6,394 bases of DNA from JAUNQW01 sp043424615 (GCA_043424615.1 JBHWOX010000042.1:1-6394); one strand, 5' to 3'; shown: positions 1-6,365, counted from the stretch's first letter. The notes: generated from the sequence alone by a model not told the origin. Numbers and translations are program-made.

Positions 1-38
1 GGCTAAGTTAAAAAATGAAAAAACTATTTTTTTATGAA

Positions 39-67
39 ATAATATTCTTTCTTGTAAGCCTTTACAA
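39..67 (-). promoter_or_regulatory. Possible leftward sigma-A promoter running out of the window
   Basis: On the minus strand TTGTAA (67-62) is followed after 17 bp by TATTAT (44-39), matching the -35 and -10 consensus at 4/6 and 5/6. It would start a transcript near position 32 that heads left off the window, towards a gene that cannot be seen. The region is very AT-rich, so a chance match is quite possible. The overlap of the -35 with a cre-like palindrome gives it slight extra support. Confidence 0.3.
52..67. promoter_or_regulatory. cre-like palindrome (possible CcpA operator)
   Basis: TTGTAA-GCCT-TTACAA is an interrupted palindrome with 6-bp arms. Its inner 14 bases (53-66) fit the catabolite-responsive element pattern TGWAANCGNTNWCA at every fixed position except the central G, which is C here. 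It covers the -35 and part of the spacer of the possible leftward promoter, where CcpA binding would be expected to repress. The regulated gene would lie outside the window. One core mismatch and no visible target keep confidence low. Confidence 0.3.
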
Positions 68-87
68 AAGGGTGAGAGTCATCTTTG

Positions 88-126
88 AAAAAATAAAAAA
101 AGCTTGCGTTTTAATCGCAAGCTTTT
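88..126 (-). terminator. Intrinsic terminator of the MBL-fold hydrolase gene
   Basis: A perfect 11-bp stem (98-108 with 116-126) with a 7-base loop (109-115) is followed, on the minus strand, by a T-rich tract interrupted by a single A (plus-strand A tract 88-101). It lies 26 bp past the stop codon of the minus-strand hydrolase gene. On the plus strand only four T residues, all inside the stem, precede a G, so it should work mainly leftward. Confidence 0.85.
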
Positions 127-131
127 GTAAA

Positions 132-147
132 TGCTGGGTCACCAGCA
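132..147 (-). other. Small perfect hairpin between stop codon and terminator
   Basis: TGCTGG (132-137) and CCAGCA (142-147) form a 6-bp GC-rich stem around a 4-base loop. It begins 4 bases after the stop codon of the minus-strand hydrolase gene and 5 bases before the main terminator stem. It has no T tract of its own. In the mRNA it would stack next to the terminator, perhaps protecting the 3' end; that role is inference. Confidence 0.5.
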
Positions 148-151
148 CTGC

Positions 152-796
152 TTATGAATTTTTTTCGGTGGAATTAAAGAATGGGTTATGATCCTTTTCA
201 TAGCCTACAGAACTTTCTACTCCATGTCCCGGATAAATCTTAAAGCTAGGGTCAAGGGTGAAAATTTCTCGGCGGATGGAATTTTTTAGAGTATGGAAGT
301 CTGCCTCTGGCAAGTCGGTTCGACCGATGGTACCAGAGAATATGATATCCCCACTGACAACGAATTTTTCTTCCTCAAAAATAAAGCTGACTGAACCGGG
401 GGAGTGGCCAGGAGTAGGGACAACTTGAAAACGGAAGTCCCCAATTTGGCAAGGCTGGTTGATCTCAAAATAATGGTCGGCTGGGCGAGCACGGACTTCC
501 TCCCGCCAACTTCCTCCTGATAAATTTTTCATGGGGTCAGTGAGCCAGTCTTTTTCAATCTCACATAAATAAACATCGATCCCATAAAGATCTCGAATCT
601 CATCGACCGCCCCAATGTGGTCATAATGGGCGTGGGTTAAAATGATTCCTACTGGGCGCACCCCAATTTGAGCGACGACAGCTTGGATGTTATCTGCATC
701 CGCGCCAGGGTCGACAATCAGCACTTGACTTTCATTATATATAAAATAACAATTGGCTCTTAACATACCGACAGGCAATTGTCTGACTTGAATCAT
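152..796 (-). CDS. MBL-fold metallo-hydrolase, glyoxalase II-like (GloB/YqgX type)
   Basis: Complete 214-residue metallo-beta-lactamase-fold hydrolase. The two-metal site is intact: THAHYDH at residues 54-60 supplies H55, H57, D59 and H60; PGHSPGS gives H131; SGD gives the bridging D150; YPGHG near the C-terminus gives H191. A VDPGAD motif at 28-33 is also typical. There is no signal peptide or membrane segment, so it is cytosolic. The family hydrolyses thioesters such as S-lactoylglutathione, but short Firmicutes members often have unproven substrates, so I give no gene symbol. The start at 796 is chosen because AAGGAGG lies 7 bases upstream. An in-frame ATG at 826 lies inside the -10 region, upstream of the expected transcription start, and has no ribosome binding site. 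The gene is monocistronic, diverges from pepO and has its own terminator. Confidence 0.9.
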   Translation of the reverse strand: MIQVRQLPVGMLRANCYFIYNESQVLIVDPGADADNIQAVVAQIGVRPVGIILTHAHYDHIGAVDEIRDLYGIDVYLCEIEKDWLTDPMKNLSGGSWREEVRARPADHYFEINQPCQIGDFRFQVVPTPGHSPGSVSFIFEEEKFVVSGDIIFSGTIGRTDLPEADFHTLKNSIRREIFTLDPSFKIYPGHGVESSVGYEKDHNPFFNSTEKNS

Positions 797-803
797 GCTT
801 GGA

Positions 804-810
804 CCTCCTT
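804..810 (-). promoter_or_regulatory. Ribosome binding site deciding the MBL hydrolase start
   Basis: AAGGAGG on the minus strand, a full match to the anti-Shine-Dalgarno, sits 7 bases before the ATG at 796. It fixes the start there instead of at the in-frame ATG at 826. Confidence 0.85.
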
Positions 811-824
811 CTTTTATATGCTTC

Positions 825-854
825 ATTATACGTAAATTTTATGCAAATTGAAAA
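825..854 (-). promoter_or_regulatory. Promoter of the MBL hydrolase gene
   Basis: A perfect TATAAT (830-825 on the minus strand) is preceded by TTTTCA (854-849, 4/6 match to TTGACA) at 18-bp spacing. Transcription would start near 818, leaving a leader of about 20 bases that contains the ribosome binding site. The -10 is convincing; the -35 is weak. Confidence 0.55.
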
Positions 855-880
855 TAGTAGAAAAGCCAAGGCTAAAGCTA

Positions 881-910
881 TAACTTTTAATTACTTTTGT
901 CTTCTATGAT
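881..910 (+). promoter_or_regulatory. Probable promoter of the pepO operon
   Basis: TATGAT (905-910) is a 5/6 match to the -10 box and sits about 40 bases before the pepO start codon. No good -35 is visible: TAACTT at 881-886 has 18-bp spacing but matches poorly. It is the best candidate in the 155-bp divergent region, which must hold the operon's promoter unless the neighbouring transcripts supply it. No clear operator was found in this region. Confidence 0.4.
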
Positions 911-941
911 AAACTGAGATTGTGTAAGACTTGCTAGAAAG

Positions 942-947
942 AAGGAG
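942..947 (+). promoter_or_regulatory. Ribosome binding site deciding the pepO start
   Basis: AAGGAG lies 4 bases before the ATG at 952, a little close but usable. The reading frame extends back to a TTG at 931, but that codon lies upstream of this site, so ATG 952 is preferred. Confidence 0.75.
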
Positions 948-951
948 TAGC

Positions 952-2850
952 ATGACGATTCAAAAAGATTTAATCAAAGATAATTTATACTTGGCTGTCA
1001 ACCAAGACTGGCTAGAAGAAGCTGAGATTGCTGACGATAAGGTCGCCACAGGAGGCTTTTTAACTGTTCGTGATGATATTGAAGAATTGATGATGGAAGA
1101 AGTCAATCGGATGGATCAAGGTCAGGTGAAGCTTGAAGACGACAGCCTGGAAGAATTTGTGGCATTCTACCGCCTAGCTAAGGATTTTGAGTCGATTGAC
1201 CAGGCAGGTGCAAGCCCCATTCGTCCCCTAGTGGAAAAAATACTGGCACTGTCTAGTTTTGAAGAATTTGACCAGCAACTGCTTGATTTGGTTCAAGCCG
1301 GGAGTGCAGTTCCCTTTGACTTTTCTATCAGTCCGCATATGAAAGACACCAGCCGCTACAGCCTTTATCTCCATAGCCCTTCCATTATTTTGCCAGAAAA
1401 AGGCTATTATGGAACGGATGAAGGTGACCAGCTGCTGGAGCTTTACCGAGCCGCTATGCTTAAGGTTCTATCCTTAGTTGGTTTTGATTCAGCAGAGGCT
1501 GAAGACTATATTGAGCAGGCTCTTACTTTTGATGATGACCTCAGCCAAAGGGTCAAATCCCGTGAGGAAGCGGCAGACTATGCTAAAAATTTCAACCCTC
1601 GAACGTTAGACCAAGTCGATGACTACAGCCAAGCCTTTTCATTCCAAAGCCTTTTTAAGTCTCTCATTAACTCTCAAGTGGATGAAGTGATTGTGACTCA
1701 TCCTGAATTTTTTGAGGATTATGGCTCTTTAGTGGATGAAAAAGATTTTGACCAACTGAAGGCTTGGATGCTAGTCCGAACCATCCAGGAGGAAGCGTCT
1801 TATCTGTCGGAAGATATCCGCCAAGCCATGGGGACTTACTCCTTAGCTTTATCTGGTCAATCTGAATTACAAAGTCGTGACAAGCATGCGTATTATGCGA
1901 GCTTGGCCTTTTTCGACCAACCATTAGGAATCTATTATGGTAAAAAATATTTTGGTCCACGTGCACGAGCAGATGTGGAAGAAATGATTGACCGCATGGT
2001 TGAAATTTATAAAAATCGTCTATCCAACAATAGCTGGCTGAGCCAGACCACCATTGCCCGGGCCATTGAAAAATTAGATGCCTTGATTCCTTTGATTGCT
2101 TATCCAGAAGATTATATTGACCTTTACCGCCAGTTTAAAGTGGATCCGACCCAAGGCTTTTATGCTAACTACAGTCATTTTCAAAGATTGACTCTGGATT
2201 TCCAATGTCAGCGTTGGAATCAAGAGGTAGACCGTAGTGAATGGGGCATGTCAGCGGTGACCGTCAATGCTTATTTTAATCCCAATGCCAATGTGATTTG
2301 TTTCCCTGCCGCTATTCTCCAAGCCCCCTTTTATGACTTTAATCAAAGTCGGTCTGAAAATTTTGGAGGGATTGGGGCGGTTATTGCCCACGAAATCTCC
2401 CACGCTTTCGACAATAATGGAGCAAAATTTGACGAAAAAGGCAATATGAATAATTGGTGGCAGGAAGAGGATTTTGCTCATTTTGAGGCAATGGCCGAAC
2501 AAATGGTCGAGTGCTTCGATGGCTTAGAGGCTGAAGCTGGGCCAGTCAATGGTCGGCTGACTGTCTCTGAGAATATTGCTGACCAAGGGGGCTTAGCTGC
2601 CGCCTATGAAGCCATGATAGAAGAAGATCAGGCTGACCCTCAAGCTTTCTTTATAAATTGGGCCAAAATTTGGTGTAAGAAATCTCGGCCAGAATATGCC
2701 CGTCTCTTGTTGAAGGTTGATGTTCATGCTCCCAATGAGATCCGTGCCAACCGTGTGCCTCAATTGCTGGATGGCTTCCATCAAAGCTTTGACACCCAGC
2801 CTGGTGACGGCATGTATCTAGCCCCAGAGGATCGTTTAATTATTTGGTAA
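952..2850 (+). CDS. pepO: M13 family endopeptidase (PepO, neprilysin-like)
   Basis: Complete 632-residue zinc metallopeptidase, the usual length for bacterial PepO. The N-terminal M13 domain covers roughly residues 15-400. The catalytic M13 domain follows, with the substrate-binding NAYFNP motif (N439, A440), the zinc motif HEISH (H480, E481, H484), the third zinc ligand in ENIAD (E540, with D544), and H592 and R598 in a DVHAPNEIR motif matching neprilysin H711 and R717. The 41-residue gap from NAY to HExxH is the same as in neprilysin. The chain ends in the family's typical Ile-Trp. There is no signal peptide or transmembrane anchor, so it should act in the cytosol, cleaving imported oligopeptides. 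It is the first gene of a three-gene operon. The family call is firm; in vivo substrates are not shown by sequence. Confidence 0.95.
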   Translation: MTIQKDLIKDNLYLAVNQDWLEEAEIADDKVATGGFLTVRDDIEELMMEEVNRMDQGQVKLEDDSLEEFVAFYRLAKDFESIDQAGASPIRPLVEKILALSSFEEFDQQLLDLVQAGSAVPFDFSISPHMKDTSRYSLYLHSPSIILPEKGYYGTDEGDQLLELYRAAMLKVLSLVGFDSAEAEDYIEQALTFDDDLSQRVKSREEAADYAKNFNPRTLDQVDDYSQAFSFQSLFKSLINSQVDEVIVTHPEFFEDYGSLVDEKDFDQLKAWMLVRTIQEEASYLSEDIRQAMGTYSLALSGQSELQSRDKHAYYASLAFFDQPLGIYYGKKYFGPRARADVEEMIDRMVEIYKNRLSNNSWLSQTTIARAIEKLDALIPLIAYPEDYIDLYRQFKVDPTQGFYANYSHFQRLTLDFQCQRWNQEVDRSEWGMSAVTVNAYFNPNANVICFPAAILQAPFYDFNQSRSENFGGIGAVIAHEISHAFDNNGAKFDEKGNMNNWWQEEDFAHFEAMAEQMVECFDGLEAEAGPVNGRLTVSENIADQGGLAAAYEAMIEEDQADPQAFFINWAKIWCKKSRPEYARLLLKVDVHAPNEIRANRVPQLLDGFHQSFDTQPGDGMYLAPEDRLIIW

Positions 2851-2871
2851 TGTTTTAGAAAGGATGATTGG

Positions 2872-3831
2872 ATGAAAATCGTTTTATTAGAACCGTTGAA
2901 TGTTCCTGAAGACTTAATCGATAGCTTAGCCCAACCATTAAAAGAGGCTGGGCATGATTTTGTCTATTATGATGAAAAAACGACGGATACGGAAGAGTTA
3001 ATTGAACGCAGTCAAGGTGCTGAAATTGTCATGATTGCGAATAACCCTCTTCCTGCTGAGGTCATTGAAGCTAGCGATGCTCTGGAATTCATTAATGTGG
3101 CCTTTACGGGTTATGACCATGTGGATACCCAAGCGGCCCAAGAAAAAGGCATCAAAATTGCTAATGCTGCCGGTTATTCAGATGACGCCGTGGCAGAACT
3201 GGTGATTGGTCTGGTGATTAATCTTTACCGACAGATTAAGGAAGGAGACCAGGCCATCCGCCAAGCTGAAAAGTTCTCTAATCCTTACCAAGGCAAGGAA
3301 ATAAAAGGGAAAACGGTTGGAATTATTGGGACAGGTAATATCGGTGGGCAAGTGGCCCGACTGTTCCATGCTTTTGGAGCTGAATTATTAGGCTATAATC
3401 GTTCTGAAAAAGATGAGATGAAAGACTTGGGTATGACCTATGTTTCCTTGGATGAATTAATGGCTGAAAGTGACATCATTAGCCTTCATCTCCCCAATAA
3501 TGACGAAACAAAAGGACTGATTTCTCTAGAAAAATTTGAAAAAATGAAAGAAAGCGCCATTTTCATTAATGCTGCTCGGGGACCTATTGTGGACAATGAA
3601 GCTTTGGCTCAAGTCTTGAATGAAGAAAAAATTGCTGGGGCGGGTATTGATGTCTTTGACCAAGAGCCCCCTTTGGATAGTGATGAACCGCTTTTGCATG
3701 CCAAAAACGCCCTCTTAACCCCTCATATTGCCTTTTTAACTGATGAAGCCATGGTAGATCGTGCCCATATCGCTTTTTCAAATACCCAAGCCTATGTAGA
3801 TGGCAACCCTCAAAACATCGTGCTGGATTAA
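2872..3831 (+). CDS. D-2-hydroxyacid dehydrogenase, NAD(P)-dependent
   Basis: Complete 319-residue member of the D-isomer-specific 2-hydroxyacid dehydrogenase family, which interconverts 2-oxoacids and D-2-hydroxyacids. The N- and C-terminal parts form the catalytic domain, with AFTGYDHVD at 77-85. The central nucleotide-binding Rossmann domain (about 100-285) carries GTGNIG at 153-158. The catalytic triad is complete: R236 (NAARGPIVD), E265 (DVFDQEPP) and H285 (LTPHIA). After the second strand the sequence reads YNRSEK (175-180), without the Asp usual in strictly NAD-dependent members, so NADPH use is possible. The substrate cannot be told: phosphoglycerate, lactate, glyoxylate/hydroxypyruvate and branched 2-oxoacid enzymes share these motifs. 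The ATG at 2872 follows GAAAGGA at good spacing, 21 bp after pepO, so the two are probably co-transcribed. Confidence 0.92.
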   Translation: MKIVLLEPLNVPEDLIDSLAQPLKEAGHDFVYYDEKTTDTEELIERSQGAEIVMIANNPLPAEVIEASDALEFINVAFTGYDHVDTQAAQEKGIKIANAAGYSDDAVAELVIGLVINLYRQIKEGDQAIRQAEKFSNPYQGKEIKGKTVGIIGTGNIGGQVARLFHAFGAELLGYNRSEKDEMKDLGMTYVSLDELMAESDIISLHLPNNDETKGLISLEKFEKMKESAIFINAARGPIVDNEALAQVLNEEKIAGAGIDVFDQEPPLDSDEPLLHAKNALLTPHIAFLTDEAMVDRAHIAFSNTQAYVDGNPQNIVLD

Positions 3832-3838
3832 GGTGGGG
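3829..3838 (+). promoter_or_regulatory. Ribosome binding site overlapping the dehydrogenase stop codon
   Basis: TAAGGTGGGG contains AAGGTGG, one mismatch from AAGGAGG, 7 bases before the ATG at 3844. Its first bases are the TAA stop of the upstream gene. This suggests that ribosomes finishing the dehydrogenase help start the DUF4256 gene. Confidence 0.6.
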
Positions 3839-3843
3839 ATGGT

Positions 3844-4401
3844 ATGGCTCAACAGTTGACTGCTGAAGAAAAAACAGCTTTTCTTCAACAATTAAAAGAA
3901 CGCTTCCATGACCACTCTGACCGCCATCCTGATTGGACGTGGTCAGAGGTGGAGGCTGGGCTGAAAGCCAATGAGGGGGCTTTTGAAGCCATCTATCAGA
4001 TGGAAAAGAGTGGAGGCGAACCCGATCTCATCTCTCCCTGGCCGGAAAGTGAGGGCTTGGTCTATGTCGATTTCAGCGCCGCTTCTCCTCCCGGCCGTCA
4101 AAAATTATGCTATGATGACGCCGCTCTGGCTAGCCGTAAAAAAAATAAACCGGCAGGCAGTGCTTTGGCTCTGGCTGAACAGATGGGGGTTCAACTTCTA
4201 AACGAAGACCAATATATGGCCCTGCAAAGAGTGGAAGTGGTGGATGAAAAAAGCTCGTCTTGGTTACTCACCCCTGAAGATGTCCGCCAGCAAGGAGGAG
4301 CCTTATTTGGCGATTACCGCTATGGTCGCCCATTTATCTACCATAACGGAGCGGAATCTTATTTCACCGGGCGGAGCTTCCGGGCTTACGTTACCCTGTA
4401 A
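3844..4401 (+). CDS. DUF4256 family protein of unknown function
   Basis: Complete 185-residue protein that I recognise as DUF4256, at the family's usual length. Motifs I recall as conserved in the family are present in order: GGEPD at 57-61, SAASPPGRQKLCYD at 78-91 (with C89), SRKKNKP at 97-103, SSSW at 137-140, and a C-terminal block 151-180 holding GGALFGDYRYG and YHNGAESY. There is no signal peptide or membrane segment, so it is probably cytosolic. No enzymatic motif that I know can be assigned, and no function is established. It follows the dehydrogenase by 12 bp with a ribosome binding site overlapping that gene's stop, so it is the third gene of the pepO operon. Confidence 0.85.
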   Translation: MAQQLTAEEKTAFLQQLKERFHDHSDRHPDWTWSEVEAGLKANEGAFEAIYQMEKSGGEPDLISPWPESEGLVYVDFSAASPPGRQKLCYDDAALASRKKNKPAGSALALAEQMGVQLLNEDQYMALQRVEVVDEKSSSWLLTPEDVRQQGGALFGDYRYGRPFIYHNGAESYFTGRSFRAYVTL

Positions 4402-4405
4402 GCAC

Positions 4406-4419
4406 CGAACAGATGTACG
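4406..4419. promoter_or_regulatory. Possible LexA (SOS) box upstream of uvrC
   Basis: CGAACAGATGTACG matches the Gram-positive LexA/DinR consensus CGAACRNRYGTTYC at 12 of 14 positions. The mismatches are A for T at position 12 and G for C at the last position, where G restores dyad symmetry. It lies 5 bases after the DUF4256 stop codon and about 27 bp upstream of the uvrC extended -10. LexA control of an excision-repair gene would make biological sense. The position, just upstream of the promoter core, is less typical for a repressor site, and the broken right half-site is a real weakness. Confidence 0.4.
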
Positions 4420-4445
4420 CAAAATTTATCTTTTGGATGAAAAAA

Positions 4446-4454
4446 TGTTATAAT
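4446..4454 (+). promoter_or_regulatory. uvrC promoter, extended -10 type
   Basis: TGTTATAAT is a perfect extended -10 (TGnTATAAT). The -35 region is poor (TTTATC at 4425-4430, 18-bp spacing), as is usual for extended -10 promoters. Transcription would start near 4461, about 80 bases before the uvrC start codon. It is the only strong promoter signal in the 139-bp gap, so uvrC is probably transcribed independently of the pepO operon. Confidence 0.65.
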
Positions 4455-4466
4455 AATGATGCCATA

Positions 4467-4498
4467 AAGCCTGTGATTGTTCGATGTCACGGGTTTTT
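4467..4498 (+). terminator. Terminator-like hairpin between the DUF4256 gene and uvrC
   Basis: A 10-bp stem pairs 4467-4476 with 4487-4496, including two G-U pairs. The loop has 10 bases and contains TTCG. A run of five T residues starts in the 3' arm (4494-4498), then C-T. It should end part of the pepO-operon transcript. It also lies downstream of the uvrC -10, only about 6 bases after the expected start, so it would be in the uvrC leader as well. The U tract is short, so termination is probably partial. Confidence 0.6.
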
Positions 4499-4526
4499 CT
4501 AATCCACAAGAAAATGAAGATGACAG

Positions 4527-4533
4527 AAAGGAG
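4527..4533 (+). promoter_or_regulatory. Ribosome binding site deciding the uvrC start
   Basis: AAAGGAG lies 7 bases before the ATG at 4541. The reading frame is open back to an ATG at 4484, but that ATG lies inside the terminator-like hairpin loop without a ribosome binding site. The sequence from 4541 also matches the normal UvrC N-terminus. Confidence 0.85.
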
Positions 4534-4540
4534 AAAGTCG

Positions 4541-6355
4541 ATGGCTAGTCCACTGATTGAAGCTAAATTGAGTTTGCTACCTGACTTGCCTGGGGTTTAC
4601 CTACATAAAAATGCTGACGGAGAGATTATTTACGTCGGTAAGGCAAAAAATTTGAAAAATCGAGTCCGTTCTTATTTTAAGTCTAGTCATCAAGGAAAGA
4701 CAGCTAAGTTGGTGAGTGAAATCGCAGATTTTGAAACCATTATCACTTCTACCAATAAAGAAGCGCTCTTACTGGAAGTGACTCTGATAAAAAAACACCA
4801 ACCCAAATACAACATTCGTTTGAAACAGGGGACTTCCTATCCTTACTTGAAAATTACCAACGAACGCGATCCGAAAATAGAAATCACCTCAGATGTCTTG
4901 AAGGACGGGGCCATTTACTTTGGTCCTTATCCTGATGTTTATGCCGCCAGCCAAACCATGCAAATCTTGCAAAAATTATATCCCTTGCGCCGCTGTAATA
5001 AAAGCCAAAAAAGGGCTTGCCTCTATTACCATATCGGCCAATGCATTGGCTGCTGCGACCATGAAGTGCCTAAGGAGGAATATGAGGCTCAGATTGCCAA
5101 TATTCGACGTTTTCTCAATGGCCATGTCCAAGAAGTCAAAGATGACTTAATCCAAAAAATGATGAAAGCTTCTGAAAATTTAGAATATGAGCGGGCAATG
5201 GAATACCGTGACCAGATCCGTCATATTGAACAAACCGTTGAAAAACAGACCATGATCAGCCAAGACCATACCCCCCGCGATATCTTTAATTACGATATGG
5301 ACAAGGGGTGGATATCGATTCAGGTCTTTTTCATCCGCCAACGTAAGTTAACCAAACGTGACGCCCACTTGGCTCCTTGTTACGGCACTCCTGAAGAAGA
5401 GTTGACCCGCTATATCTTACAGTATTACGATGAAGACAATAATATTAAACCCAAAGAAATTCTAGTGCCGGCAGGTCTGGACAAGCAAGATTTATCCGAA
5501 ATTCTAGACCGGCCCGTCCGAGTTCCCCAAAGAGGGGAGAAAAAAAGACTCTTAGATTTAGCTAAAAAAAATAGTCAAATTGCCCTCAACGAACACTTCA
5601 AATTGCAAGCCCTAAATGAAGAAAAAACTATCGGGGCCAGCCAGGAGTTAGCGGATGCTTTAGGTTTGGACTATATCGAAAGAATAGAAACTTTTGACCA
5701 CTCCAACATTCAAGGAGCCCACCCCGTCTCAGCCATGGTTTCCTTTAAGAATGGTTTGGCTGACAAGAGCAATTATCGCAAATTTCATATCAAGACGGTG
5801 GACGGAGCAGATGAGTTTGCAACTACCCAAGAGGTCGTCAGACGACGCTATAGCCGCTTATTAAAAGAAAAAGCAGAGTTCCCCGACCTCATCTTAATGG
5901 ACGGAGGAAAAGTCCAAATTCATGCTGCCATCGATGTGCTGGAAAATGAACTCAATCTCAATCTTCCAGTGGCTGGGATGGTGAAAGATGATTACCACCA
6001 AACCGCTCACTTACTGGTGGGCCATCCGGATAGGGGCTATCGCGAAATTGAGTTGGATCCAAAAAGTCAGGCCTTTTATCTCATTCAACGCATACAGGAT
6101 GAAGTCCACCGTTTTGCAATCACTTTCCACCGCTCTACTCGGAGTAAAAATAGTTTCTCCTCTCAATTAGATAAGATAGAAGGGGTCGGTCCTAAAACAC
6201 GCCAGAAAATCATGCGTCACTTCCGTTCTCTGAAGAATGTGGTTCATGCGGACGTGGAAGAAATTAAAGATTTGGGTGTGCCTGAAAAAGTCGCCCAACG
6301 TATTATCGATGAACTGACAGTTTATTATGATCAAAAGAAAAAAGTTAAAAATTAA
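4541..6355 (+). CDS. uvrC: Excinuclease ABC subunit UvrC
   Basis: Complete 604-residue UvrC, normal length. It joins the UvrB-DNA complex at a lesion and makes the 3' and 5' incisions of nucleotide excision repair. The N-terminal GIY-YIG nuclease domain (about 14-95) shows GVY at 18-20, YVGKA at 31-35, R41 and the likely metal-binding E79 in EALLLE. A cysteine cluster follows (C152, C160, C168, C171, C172), in the region reported to bind an iron-sulfur cluster in E. coli UvrC. A UVR motif at about 200-235 binds UvrB. The C-terminal RNase H-like nuclease has FDHSNIQG (D386), LMDGGK (D454), H486 in KDDYHQTAH, and D520 in QDEVHRF. Tandem helix-hairpin-helix motifs (about 543-595, KIEGVGPKTR) bind DNA. 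All expected catalytic residues are present. The upstream gap holds its own promoter and a possible SOS box. Confidence 0.97.
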   Translation: MASPLIEAKLSLLPDLPGVYLHKNADGEIIYVGKAKNLKNRVRSYFKSSHQGKTAKLVSEIADFETIITSTNKEALLLEVTLIKKHQPKYNIRLKQGTSYPYLKITNERDPKIEITSDVLKDGAIYFGPYPDVYAASQTMQILQKLYPLRRCNKSQKRACLYYHIGQCIGCCDHEVPKEEYEAQIANIRRFLNGHVQEVKDDLIQKMMKASENLEYERAMEYRDQIRHIEQTVEKQTMISQDHTPRDIFNYDMDKGWISIQVFFIRQRKLTKRDAHLAPCYGTPEEELTRYILQYYDEDNNIKPKEILVPAGLDKQDLSEILDRPVRVPQRGEKKRLLDLAKKNSQIALNEHFKLQALNEEKTIGASQELADALGLDYIERIETFDHSNIQGAHPVSAMVSFKNGLADKSNYRKFHIKTVDGADEFATTQEVVRRRYSRLLKEKAEFPDLILMDGGKVQIHAAIDVLENELNLNLPVAGMVKDDYHQTAHLLVGHPDRGYREIELDPKSQAFYLIQRIQDEVHRFAITFHRSTRSKNSFSSQLDKIEGVGPKTRQKIMRHFRSLKNVVHADVEEIKDLGVPEKVAQRIIDELTVYYDQKKKVKN

Positions 6356-6365
6356 AAAAATAAGC

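Noticed and set aside
1..81. Minus-strand frame open to the left edge, and a short plus-strand frame ending at 37
   Set aside because: Neither has a start codon and ribosome binding site within the window, and the AT-rich translations resemble no protein; too short to call as partial genes.
797..826. N-terminal extension of the MBL hydrolase to an in-frame ATG at 826
   Set aside because: The extra ten residues would be read from the promoter -10 and the ribosome binding site region; the ATG at 796 has AAGGAGG at the right distance and begins the family's normal N-terminus.
864..873. Short inverted repeat AGCC-AA-GGCT in the divergent region as an operator
   Set aside because: Only 4-bp arms, expected often by chance, and it matches no operator consensus that I know.
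1667..1966. Antisense open frames inside pepO (also near 2251-2502 and 2593-2784), and others inside the dehydrogenase and uvrC
   Set aside because: They overlap strongly supported genes in other frames, lack ribosome binding sites, and have no recognisable motifs; they are shadows.
4484..4540. Extension of UvrC to an ATG at 4484
   Set aside because: That ATG lies in the loop of the terminator-like hairpin, lacks a ribosome binding site, and the extra 19 residues have no counterpart in UvrC proteins.
4461..4540. uvrC leader as a riboswitch or T-box
   Set aside because: Only about 80 bases with one simple hairpin; no conserved aptamer core, specifier loop or T-box motif could be found, and no alternative anti-terminator pairing is evident.
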